From Marivita sp003149565 (GTDB taxonomy: Bacteria; Pseudomonadota; Alphaproteobacteria; Rhodobacterales; Rhodobacteraceae): a DNA stretch of 64,000 bases. Both the position numbers and the translations under genes were made by a program. Below are positions 9,007-16,569 of the stretch, piece after piece. Under the pieces are notes generated by a model, which was not told the DNA's origin, ran no database searches, and saw only the letters and a program-made list of their open reading frames with translations. The DNA lies in the NCBI RefSeq assembly GCF_965216415.1, contig NZ_CBDCFU010000002.1. One strand, written 5' to 3'. Position 1 is the stretch's first letter. Each line of letters begins with the position of its first letter.

Positions 9007-9942
9007 ATGCAGGCGCTGCTCGACATCATCCTGCCCGTCTTTCTGGTCATCGGCTTTGGCTATCTCGTTGCGTGGCGCGGCTTGCTCGCTGCTTCGTCCA
9101 TCGACGGCTTGATGTCCTTTACCCAGAACGTGGCGATCCCGTGTCTGTTGTTCCGGGCGATATGGACGCTTGACTTGGGCGACAGTTTCTCACTGCCCCT
9201 CCTCATCAGTTTCTACACCGGGTCCCTGACCTGCTTCACCGTAGGTCTCTTCGGTGCGCGCTACCTATTCAAACGCGACTGGGAAGATGCCGTTGCCATC
9301 GGCTTTGCCTGTCTCTTCGCGAACTCCGTCCTGTTGGGGCTCGCCATCACCGAGCGCGCGTTTGGACCGGACTCTCTCTCGGCCAACTACGCCATCATCG
9401 CGTTGCATTCACCATTCTGTTATGGGCTGGGCATCACCGTCATGGAGTTCGTGCGCGCTCGCGCAGCCGGGCAGCCTAACCGGAACCTGCCACTGATTGT
9501 CGTCAAAGCGATGTTTCGCAATGCGCTGGTGATCGGTATCGCCGTCGGTGCGGTGTTCAACGTGTTAAATGTCACACTGCCAACGCCGTTTACCGACGCA
9601 CTCGACATGATGGTGCGCACTGCCCTGCCCGCGGCGCTGTTTGCTTTGGGTGGCGTGCTCTACCGCTACCGCCCCGAAGGCGACATCCGCATCATTCTGT
9701 TTGTGTGCGCGATCAGTCTGATCCTGCACCCCTCAATCACCTGGACCCTCGGCACAGCTTTCGACCTCGACGACAGTGCCTTCCGCAGCGCGGTGATCAC
9801 CGCAGCGATGGCGCCGGGTGTAAACTGCTATGTCTTTGCCAATATCTACGGCCGGGCACGCCGTGTAGCGGCGTCCTCGGTGCTTCTGGCAAGTGCATTG
9901 TCGGTGGTCACATCATGGTTCTGGTTGGGCACGCTGCCCTGA
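9007..9942 (+). CDS. AEC family transporter (auxin efflux carrier type)
   Basis: The 311-residue inner-membrane protein has about ten hydrophobic segments arranged as two halves, beginning with LLDIILPVFLVIGFGYLVAWRG. Conserved features of the AEC/BASS superfamily include the half-way NxV/P-type kinks and the C-terminal AMAPGVNCYVFANIYGR stretch. Family members move malate, malonate or other organic acids in bacteria. The substrate cannot be read from the sequence. It lies 46 bases after the MBL gene and may be transcribed with it or separately. Confidence 0.87.
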   Translation: MQALLDIILPVFLVIGFGYLVAWRGLLAASSIDGLMSFTQNVAIPCLLFRAIWTLDLGDSFSLPLLISFYTGSLTCFTVGLFGARYLFKRDWEDAVAIGFACLFANSVLLGLAITERAFGPDSLSANYAIIALHSPFCYGLGITVMEFVRARAAGQPNRNLPLIVVKAMFRNALVIGIAVGAVFNVLNVTLPTPFTDALDMMVRTALPAALFALGGVLYRYRPEGDIRIILFVCAISLILHPSITWTLGTAFDLDDSAFRSAVITAAMAPGVNCYVFANIYGRARRVAASSVLLASALSVVTSWFWLGTLP

Positions 9943-10062
9943 CATTTCTCTATATGTAGTGTCGTCCACTGGTCGCACCGCGAATAGACGGACGCGAATT
10001 CGGAACAGTTTGTGCAAGCGGTGCGTTGATACGGTGAACCGCTGCCAAACGGAAACCAGACG

Positions 10063-10344
10063 ATGACACGCTTGATTGCCATATTAATGTTGACCTTCAC
10101 GCCTTTCAGCCTTGCTGCGGACACGCTGCCCGAGGTGATCGGAACCTATGTGACGGATTTCAATGTGGTCCATCTTGAGCCTGAGGATGAACGCGCAATC
10201 CGCGCCATTCACGCCCGCGTTGACCTCTCTCATGGCATGAAGCTGTTGCTGATCCACGAGGAGTTACTGAACGCCGGCGCGTTGGAGCATGCAAACGTAC
10301 ACGGCATTACGCCTGAGCCGTTCCAACTATCCCAGGCTGATTAA
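10063..10344 (+). CDS. small secreted protein of unknown function
   Basis: The 93-residue product has a clear signal peptide (basic MTR, hydrophobic core, cleavage after SLAA near residue 19). The mature part is about 74 residues, mildly acidic, with no cysteines. I do not recognise a family. It is followed directly by a strong intrinsic terminator at 10365, so it is probably its own transcription unit. A good start, signal peptide and terminator support it as a real gene. Confidence 0.65.
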   Translation: MTRLIAILMLTFTPFSLAADTLPEVIGTYVTDFNVVHLEPEDERAIRAIHARVDLSHGMKLLLIHEELLNAGALEHANVHGITPEPFQLSQAD

Positions 10345-10364
10345 CACCGTCTACAGACACGTCG

Positions 10365-10392
10365 AAACGCGCCTTGCATGGCGCGTTTTTTT
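10365..10392 (+). terminator. intrinsic terminator after the small secreted gene
   Basis: A nine-base-pair stem AAACGCGCC / GGCGCGTTT with a six-base loop is followed by a T run. It lies 21 bases after the stop of the 93-residue gene and separates it from the GntR regulator. Confidence 0.9.
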
Positions 10393-10407
10393 GTTCCCCA
10401 AATCCAT

Positions 10408-10436
10408 TTGACACCACCACGAACTCGACATACCAG
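10408..10436 (+). promoter_or_regulatory. candidate promoter for the GntR-AbrB operon
   Basis: TTGACA (10408-10413) is followed after 17 bases by TACCAG (10431-10436). The -35 is perfect and the -10 is weak. The operator-like palindrome at 10437 begins immediately downstream, which fits repression by the encoded regulator. Confidence 0.45.
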
Positions 10437-10460
10437 TATTGTATCCAAACGGATACAGTA
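10437..10460 (+). promoter_or_regulatory. inverted-repeat operator candidate of the GntR regulator
   Basis: TATTGTATCC-AAAC-GGATACAGTA is an inverted repeat with nine of ten positions paired. It ends on the first base of the ATG of the GntR gene. FCD-type GntR regulators often bind short palindromes with TGTATnC/GnATACA-like half-sites in their own promoters, so autoregulation is likely but inferred. Confidence 0.6.
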
Positions 10461-11110
10461 TGACTGATCCCAAAACCCACCCCTTTTCCAGCGGCGAAGC
10501 CGCCTATGACAGCCTCATCGACGCGTTGCGCAGCGGCGATTACGCACCCGGTGATCGGTTGCGGGAAGAGGACGTGGCCAAGCGCCTGCACCTGTCCCGC
10601 ACGCCGGTCCGAGAGGCGCTGCGCAAGCTGGAAAACAACGGCATTGTCGAACATCGTCCGCGCATCGGCGCGGTGATCCGAAGACTTTCCCAGACCGAGA
10701 TTGTCGAACTTTACGAGATGCGGATCGTCCTCGAACGTACCGCAGCCAGCATGGCCGCGCAGCATGGCTCTGCCGCCGAATTTGACGCGCTGGACGATAT
10801 GAATGCCCGCATCCTCGATGCGCAGGACACGCCCATCCTTGGCGCGGCGATCAATCAGGACTTTCATGCAGCACTCTACAGAGCGGCGCGCAATCGGTTC
10901 CTTCTGGCTTCGGCCGAGGCGGTGAACAATGCGCTGATTTTGCTGGGACCAACCACCTATCTGGATCCAGACCGTATCCGCATCGTGGTGTCGCAGCATG
11001 CTGACGTGACAACCGCCCTACGCCAACGCGACGGCGACCGCGCCGCCGACGCTGCGGAGGCGCATCTGCAAACCTCACTGCGGTACCGTCTCAAAGGTCT
11101 GTCCGCGTGA
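10460..11110 (+). CDS. GntR-family transcriptional regulator (FCD domain)
   Basis: The 216-residue regulator has an N-terminal winged helix (residues about 8-75) with the GntR signature LREEDVAKRLHLSRTPVREA and an FCD ligand-binding domain at about 85-210. The chosen ATG at 10460 is preferred over an upstream TTG because that TTG lies within the palindrome. Its stop overlaps the GTG start of the AbrB-family membrane gene as GTGA, so the two are coupled, and the regulator probably controls that gene. FCD ligands are commonly organic acids. Confidence 0.93.
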   Translation: MTDPKTHPFSSGEAAYDSLIDALRSGDYAPGDRLREEDVAKRLHLSRTPVREALRKLENNGIVEHRPRIGAVIRRLSQTEIVELYEMRIVLERTAASMAAQHGSAAEFDALDDMNARILDAQDTPILGAAINQDFHAALYRAARNRFLLASAEAVNNALILLGPTTYLDPDRIRIVVSQHADVTTALRQRDGDRAADAAEAHLQTSLRYRLKGLSA

Positions 11111-12135
11111 TCGTCATTCTCCGCACCTTTGCAATCGCAGGCCTGGGCGTCGCACTATTCAAACTGCTGCATCTTCCGCTGCCTTGGTTGATGGGGCCGA
11201 TCTTTGCCTGCCTGGCCGCCGCGCTTGCCGGAGTGCCGATGTCGGGGATCAAACCGCTCAACGACACGATGCGCACGATTCTGGGGGTCGCTGTCGGGGC
11301 AACGCTGACACCCGCCGTGCTGGCAACCTTCCCTGCGATGTGGCCCACTCTGCTCTTGGTGCCTGCCATGGTGGCGGTAATCGGGGTGATCGGCGTGCCC
11401 TATTTCCAGCGCGTCTGCGGCTATGATTTCCCCACCGCCTATTACGCAACCATGCCCGGCGGCCTTCAAGACATGATCGTCTTTGGGGAAGAGGCCGGGG
11501 CCAATGTCAGAACACTCAGCCTGATCCACGCCACACGCGTGATGGTGATCGTGGTCGCCCTGCCCTTCCTGCTGATCGGCATCTGGGAGGCGGACCTGTC
11601 GAACCCACCCGGTGCGCCCGCGACCAGAATCCCGCCGCTGGAACTGCTGCTGATGGCGGTCTGCGCGATCACTGGCTGGCGACTGGCGAAACGGGTGGGC
11701 CTTTTCGGCGCGTCGATCCTCGGTCCTCTGATTGTTACAGCCGCGCTGACGCTGGCAGGTGGGCTGCACAACCGCCCCCCGGCTGAGGCGATCTGGGCCG
11801 CGCAATTCTTCATCGGCATGACCATCGGCACCAAATATGCCGGAATCACGATGGCCGAGATTCGCAAGGATCTGGCCGCCGGTCTGGGATTTTGCGGCAT
11901 CCTGATCGTGCTGACACTGATCTTCGTCGAAGCGATCTATGGCCTCGGCCTCGCCCCCGGCATGGAAACCTTGCTGGCTTTCGCCCCCGGAGGTCAGGCG
12001 GAGCTGACGGTGCTTGCGCTGATCGTCGGGGCAGACGTGGCCTTTGTCGTGGCGCACCATGTTTTACGGATTTTTGTCGTCATCATGGGCGCGCCCTTGG
12101 CGGCGCGCGTGTTTCGGAGACGGTTTGCAAAATAG
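11107..12135 (+). CDS. AbrB-family membrane protein (PF05145 type)
   Basis: The 342-residue polytopic inner-membrane protein has two repeated halves. Each begins with a short polar loop and a PWLMGPIFACLAAAL-like segment, and each carries the GGLQDMIVFGEEAG / GGQAELTVLALIVGAD motif typical of the AbrB duplication family, sometimes misannotated as ammonia monooxygenase or as a transcriptional regulator. It starts with GTG overlapping the GntR stop. Its transport substrate is unknown. The coupling to an FCD regulator suggests a carboxylate-like substrate, which is inference only. Confidence 0.88.
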   Translation: MIVILRTFAIAGLGVALFKLLHLPLPWLMGPIFACLAAALAGVPMSGIKPLNDTMRTILGVAVGATLTPAVLATFPAMWPTLLLVPAMVAVIGVIGVPYFQRVCGYDFPTAYYATMPGGLQDMIVFGEEAGANVRTLSLIHATRVMVIVVALPFLLIGIWEADLSNPPGAPATRIPPLELLLMAVCAITGWRLAKRVGLFGASILGPLIVTAALTLAGGLHNRPPAEAIWAAQFFIGMTIGTKYAGITMAEIRKDLAAGLGFCGILIVLTLIFVEAIYGLGLAPGMETLLAFAPGGQAELTVLALIVGADVAFVVAHHVLRIFVVIMGAPLAARVFRRRFAK

Positions 12136-12184
12136 TAAACTAGTGCAATCTTTGAAACGCTTCCGGTTATGAGTGGAAAGGTGT

Positions 12185-13126
12185 TTAATTTTCAAGCGGT
12201 AGGAACCAACACTGCTTCTTCATACTCACAAAAAAACGGCCCGGTTTGTTGACCGAATCTAATGTGCTTTCACCTGGCCCATTGTAGTTGAGCCGATCGT
12301 TCATCATTAGAGTGCCATCCCAGAAGTCGATATGATCGCCGCCGACGCTGGGGTTTTTGCTACTGAAGCAGTCTTCCCAATAGATGATACCTGGTTTGCC
12401 ACGGACTTTACTGTGGATTTCGTTTGCGGTCATGGCATTGGCACCGCGCTTCGAATAGTTCTCAAATATCCACAGCGTCTTCAGGTGTTTAAAAACACGG
12501 CTCGCGCTTGCGTCATGAGGAGTATCGACCTCGCATTTGCGGCCACTATGCACCTTGAGATGGCTGCTGTTTAGATGGAAACCGATGTCGCAGCGTCCAA
12601 GTGCTATCGTCATCCTAATTGCGCATTGGTTCTTGATTACCTTCCAGGTGGCCTTGCAGGGTCGTCCCTTGTGCTCGCGAAATTTGCGATACTCACGGAA
12701 CAAATCAGAGGCACTCGGCTTTCGGACTACTCCGCTGGCTATTGTAGTTTTTGGCGTCTCACCACGAGGTATTACCGCGGCATCCAAGGATATGCCTGGC
12801 GTCACTGGCGGATATGGTGCGAGCTTGTCCAACTCTCGCAAGGTATTGCGACCGGAAACTCCGTCACCACGCCCTTTAGAATCCGTAAGCCCCACCATCT
12901 CTTGGAACCTGCGCACGCCTTGAACAGTCTCGCTACCATAATCGCCGTCGAGCGAACCGTCTGATCGAATAGACCGACGCATCGTTGCGGCCCCAACCCC
13001 AATCAATGCCTGTTGGACAATGCGGACTGCCTCGGCGTCACTTTCGCCCCGGCGCATCGCAGGGGAATTCTCAGCAGCGCGCAGGAGCCTCTCATTTCTT
13101 GCGAAATCAGGATTGAGAAATGCCAT
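12185..13126 (-). CDS. peptidoglycan-binding Tae4-like amidase
   Basis: The 313-residue protein has an N-terminal peptidoglycan-binding-like domain (about 35-105, with DGDYGSETVQGVRRFQ) and a C-terminal domain resembling type VI amidase effector Tae4. The NlpC/P60-like catalytic pair is visible as NQCAIRMTIAL (Cys) and GGDHIDFWDG (His). Tae4 enzymes cleave the D-Glu/mDAP bond of the stem peptide in target cells. I chose the ATG at 13126, which has GGGAG six bases upstream. No signal peptide is present. No Tai4-like immunity gene or T6SS gene lies nearby. Lower GC and adjacency to a tRNA suggest acquisition. An endolysin-like or self-wall function is the main alternative. Confidence 0.75.
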   Translation of the reverse strand: MAFLNPDFARNERLLRAAENSPAMRRGESDAEAVRIVQQALIGVGAATMRRSIRSDGSLDGDYGSETVQGVRRFQEMVGLTDSKGRGDGVSGRNTLRELDKLAPYPPVTPGISLDAAVIPRGETPKTTIASGVVRKPSASDLFREYRKFREHKGRPCKATWKVIKNQCAIRMTIALGRCDIGFHLNSSHLKVHSGRKCEVDTPHDASASRVFKHLKTLWIFENYSKRGANAMTANEIHSKVRGKPGIIYWEDCFSSKNPSVGGDHIDFWDGTLMMNDRLNYNGPGESTLDSVNKPGRFFVSMKKQCWFLPLEN

Positions 13127-13273
13127 CATTATCTCCCGCAAAGATAGCGATAATAGCCATTGGAAAAAACTAAAGCTCCAGCAGAATTGCTGGATGCGAT
13201 TGGTATGAAAATTTCAATTAATTGTTACAGTTTAGCATGGAAGCGTGAGGGCGGTCAATGAGCACAACCCCTA

Positions 13274-13630
13274 TCACCAGCCACGGATCTGACGGTCTGC
13301 AGGGCTACCCCTAGGCGGTGTGTCGCCAAACTTGTGTAACGACAGATATTTCTCGGCTATCTCGGATAACGGCAAGCACCGTGGCTTGATGTTCTCCACC
13401 ACAGCAAAGACATCCATAGAGCTGATGTTCCTCGTCCTGCACCATGGCGTCTCAAGCACATCACTCAGACGTTCTGCAAATGCTTGGGCTTCGTCCGGGT
13501 CTTTCGACGGGGCTTTCCGGATGAACTAACCGTAGGCGGCAACCGCATGTATCGGGACACGACGGTTGCGGAAAAACGTTTCTGCTCTGCGGATTGTGTA
13601 CGGGATGTATGACGCAACCAGGCCCTCCGA
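13274..13630 (-). pseudogene. decayed reading frame beside tRNA-Leu
   Basis: One minus-strand frame reads as protein-like sequence on both sides of an in-frame TAG at 13526-13528: first ASYIPYTIRRAETFFRNRR, then after the stop KAPSKDPDEAQAFAERLSDV and LPLSEIAEKYLSLHKFG. No start codon with a ribosome site is visible. The position next to the 3' end of a tRNA gene is where an integrase gene would sit, and the helix-rich second part would not contradict that, but I cannot identify the family. Otherwise the interval from 13127 to 13670 holds no gene, only an AT-rich leader for the amidase gene with a small CCAGCA/TGCTGG hairpin near 13172. Confidence 0.35.
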
Positions 13631-13670
13631 TTAAGTTTATCGAGGGAACTTCAGTAGGTTGTCTGAAAAA

Positions 13671-13757
13671 TGGTGCGGTCGAGAAGACTCGAACTTCCAC
13701 GGGAGTTACCCCACAGCGACCTCAACGCTGCGCGTCTACCAATTCCGCCACGACCGC
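13671..13757 (-). tRNA. tRNA-Leu (anticodon GAG)
   Basis: On the minus strand the gene reads GCGGTCGTGGCGGAATTGG at the 5' end, with acceptor GCGGTCG pairing to CGACCGC, discriminator A and an encoded CCA. The anticodon arm CAGCG-TTGAGGT-CGCTG gives anticodon GAG. A long variable arm marks class II. Length is 87 bases. The 3' end faces the amidase island at 12185-13630. Confidence 0.95.
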
Positions 13758-13984
13758 ACTGTCTTGACTTAATAGGCGGGTCATTAGCGAAGGTCGCAAT
13801 CGGGGGCAAGGGCAAATTTTGACAAAGATCTACACGAGCGATCTGGACGGTTGATCTTGTGCCCCAAACCAAGGCCGCCAAGCAGATTTCCGTTCTTCGC
13901 ATGCGACTGGGCCCTGCCAAACGAAAGAAGCGAGGCCCCGGCCCCGCTTCCAATCACGTCAAAGGACGTTTGATTTGTCTGGCG

Positions 13985-15697
13985 CTACTCCAGAACCAAC
14001 AACGGCAGCGCGGCCTCCTGCGGTTGCGTGACTGGCGCGGCTGCGCTGGGTTGGCCACTCATCATCATGGCGGCTTTCTGGACAAGGCCCATGCGCTCCG
14101 GCTGTCCCGGCGCAAAAACGGAAACCCCATTGCTCTCAAACGAGGTCATGGCCGCTTCGTACCAAGCAGCCGCAATCTCGCCGCGCTTGGTGGCTCCGAT
14201 ACCTTGGCTCAGGTGATGCCCCAACAACTCCGCGTACCCCGCTTCGCCCAGAGACGTGAGCAACAGGGCCGACCCCATCGCGACGTCCATGTCATCGACA
14301 CGATAGCCGACCGACAGACAGACCCGCGCCGTTCCGGCAAGTTGCTGCGGAGACATGCCGCTGGACAGGATGAAGGAAGAGACCCCTTGCAACACCTCGT
14401 CGCGCGATTTGAGCGACACCGCCAGCACATGATCCTTCAGCACCGGACCAAATGCTTTGCACTGCGCGGTGATCTGATCCGGCGTCGCGCCCTGAACCTT
14501 GGCGATCAGTTCTTCGCCTTGCGCCATTGCATAGGTCCGCGTCAGGCACATCTGTTCCGCAAGTGCGAAATCCGGATCACTCAGCGTCGCAGCCGTGACA
14601 AAGCCGCCGTTCGAACTGGTCAGAAGACTGACTTTGTTGCAGAAGGAGGCGAGTGATTGCTGGGTCGGCGCTTGCCCTCCCGCCATGAACGAAGGTAGCT
14701 GCGCGACCGGCGCCGCGGCTACAGCAGAGACCTGGCCGCTGACAACAGCCTGTGCGCTGGGCACGGGCAGAGCCGGGGCGGCTGCCGCAGGTGCAGCTGC
14801 CATCTGGGTTTGCGGCAGGGCTGGCTGTGCTGCTTGTGGCGCCAGATTCGCAGCCGCCATTTGCGGCGCATTGTCCGTTTTGGTGCAGGTGCCCCGGACA
14901 CAGGAGAACATGGCCGGCGTCACGTTGAACGCCTGGAAGTCATTGCGCTCGTATCCATCCGGGGTCGACGCAAAGACGCGCACGGTACAGGCCTGTGCGT
15001 TGCACCAGAAGGCAGAGCCAGTCACAGAAGTGTCGATAATGTAATCGGTCTGGCCGTCGCCATTGATGTCCGCCAATTGGATAAAGCCGTGACGCTGCAC
15101 CAGTTGCTCGGCAGATGGATCAGAGCTTTTGGCAACTTCGTTGACCGCCGCGGCGACGACGGAGGGCAGACCATAATGCCCGCCAATAGCCGCCGTGGCG
15201 CTGCTGCCCGACCCATTCATCTGTTCGTCGCGGTAAATCGTCAAAAGACCTCGCACACCCTGTGGGTTGCTCGCGATCAGTTGCGCGGTATTGGGTCCCC
15301 CCGCCTGTGCGCGGTAGTAAGATGAAATCAGGAAGTCACGCTCAAATGAGGTCAGTTGCCCAGATGGGGTATAGCCCAGATGCGCCTGAAAGGCCGAAAT
15401 CGCGGCGCGGGAATTCCGCCCGAGAACGCCGTCAGGTGTGCCGGAATTGAAGCCAAAGTAATTCAGAGCAACCTGAGCCTGCCGGTTCGACTCGCGCTGC
15501 GCGGTGCTGACGCTCGGTTTTGAGGCCTTGTAGGTGCGCTTGGGCGAAGACGAGCGCTGCTTGTTGCTGTTGCTGATCGCGCCACCGATCACACCGCCGA
15601 TGATACCGCCGATCAAGGCATCGTTGGCCATCGCAGGAATGGGCGAGGTGGCAACACTCAGAGCGACGACTGCGCTCATGGTAAAACGTGAGAACAT
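13985..15697 (-). CDS. secreted peptidoglycan-binding protein with glycine zipper
   Basis: The 570-residue product has a signal peptide (cleavage after PAMA, about 24), then a glycine-zipper segment (ALIGGIIGGVIGGAIS). A peptidoglycan-binding type 1 domain follows at about 60-125 (ALNYFGFNSGTPDGVLG, AISAFQAHLGY). A middle region carries a calcium-like loop DINGDGQTDYIID, and an alanine/proline-rich linker lies near 290-345. The C-terminal half is helical. I chose the ATG at 15697, with GGAAGG upstream, over an earlier in-frame TTG. It diverges from lipB. An envelope or wall-associated role is likely; the precise function is unknown. Confidence 0.75.
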   Translation of the reverse strand: MFSRFTMSAVVALSVATSPIPAMANDALIGGIIGGVIGGAISNSNKQRSSSPKRTYKASKPSVSTAQRESNRQAQVALNYFGFNSGTPDGVLGRNSRAAISAFQAHLGYTPSGQLTSFERDFLISSYYRAQAGGPNTAQLIASNPQGVRGLLTIYRDEQMNGSGSSATAAIGGHYGLPSVVAAAVNEVAKSSDPSAEQLVQRHGFIQLADINGDGQTDYIIDTSVTGSAFWCNAQACTVRVFASTPDGYERNDFQAFNVTPAMFSCVRGTCTKTDNAPQMAAANLAPQAAQPALPQTQMAAAPAAAAPALPVPSAQAVVSGQVSAVAAAPVAQLPSFMAGGQAPTQQSLASFCNKVSLLTSSNGGFVTAATLSDPDFALAEQMCLTRTYAMAQGEELIAKVQGATPDQITAQCKAFGPVLKDHVLAVSLKSRDEVLQGVSSFILSSGMSPQQLAGTARVCLSVGYRVDDMDVAMGSALLLTSLGEAGYAELLGHHLSQGIGATKRGEIAAAWYEAAMTSFESNGVSVFAPGQPERMGLVQKAAMMMSGQPSAAAPVTQPQEAALPLLVLE

Positions 15698-15771
15698 TGC
15701 AGAGCCTTCCAAAAAATGTTCAGTGCAAACTGAAATCACCAAAAAATCGCTTTTATTTTGGATCGAATGAG

Positions 15772-16500
15772 ATGCGAGTCAAGAAAACAATGGCGAAACC
15801 AATGGTCGAATGGCGCATCACGGACGGGTTGACGGATTACGACGAGGCCGTGGCATTTATGGAGGCACGCGCGGCGGCGATTGCCGAAGGAACCGCCAAG
15901 GAGTTGATCTGGCTGGTCGAACACCCGCCTCTTTATACGTCGGGGACCAGTGCCAAGATCGAGGATCTGAAAGACCCCGACCGCTTTCCCGTCTACCCGA
16001 GCAAACGCGGCGGGCAGTACACCTACCACGGGCCGGGGCAGCGGGTGGTGTATGTGATGTTGAATGTTGGTCAGCGCGGGCGGGATGTGCGGTGCTTCGT
16101 GCAAGATCTGGAACGCTGGGTGATTGCGACGCTGGGCGAGTTCGGTCTCTCTGGTCATATCCGCGACGGGCGTGTGGGCGTCTGGATCGAACGGCCTGAC
16201 AAGAAACTTTTACCGGATGGTAAAATCGCCGAAGACAAGATCGCGGCCATCGGCATCCGGTTGCGCAAATGGGTAAGCTTTCACGGCATCTCGATCAACG
16301 TCGAACCGGACCTGAGCCATTTCGACGGCATCGTGCCTTGCGGAATCACGCAATACGGGGTGACCTCGCTGGTCGATCTTGGGTTGCCGGTGACGATGGA
16401 CGATGTGGATGTTGCGCTCCGTCAGAGCTTTGACGGGGTTTTTGGCAATGCAGCAAAACTGACACAAACCTGTCACGGAACTGATACCCGAATCCGGTGA
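15772..16500 (+). CDS. lipB: octanoyl-[ACP]:protein N-octanoyltransferase
   Basis: The 242-residue enzyme transfers octanoate from ACP to lipoyl domains, the first step of lipoate synthesis. Family motifs are RGGQYTYHGPGQRVVYVM, KIAAIGIRLRKWVSFHG (catalytic Lys) and HFDGIVPCGI (catalytic Cys). Family members usually begin near MVEW, so starts at 15790 or 15802 are also possible. I give the ATG at 15772, which has a GGAT..GAG stretch upstream. A TTTTACC-N4-GGTAAAA palindrome lies inside the gene at 16208. Confidence 0.94.
   Translation: MRVKKTMAKPMVEWRITDGLTDYDEAVAFMEARAAAIAEGTAKELIWLVEHPPLYTSGTSAKIEDLKDPDRFPVYPSKRGGQYTYHGPGQRVVYVMLNVGQRGRDVRCFVQDLERWVIATLGEFGLSGHIRDGRVGVWIERPDKKLLPDGKIAEDKIAAIGIRLRKWVSFHGISINVEPDLSHFDGIVPCGITQYGVTSLVDLGLPVTMDDVDVALRQSFDGVFGNAAKLTQTCHGTDTRIR
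16208..16225. repeat. TTTTACC-N4-GGTAAAA palindrome, copy 1 (inside lipB)
   Basis: A perfect seven-base inverted repeat with a four-base spacer. A second copy with the same architecture lies at 18548. The factor, if any, is unknown; within a coding region it may be chance. Confidence 0.4.
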
Positions 16501-16569
16501 ATTGCGCACGACCGGTGCGGCGTGTGACGTCGTTGACCGGCATCAGGCAATCATCATCGGACATGGACC

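Noticed and set aside
13320..13529. Possible immunity gene for the amidase (69 codons, plus strand)
   Set aside because: No signal peptide or Tai4-like pattern and no ribosome site; the opposite strand shows a better protein-like frame.
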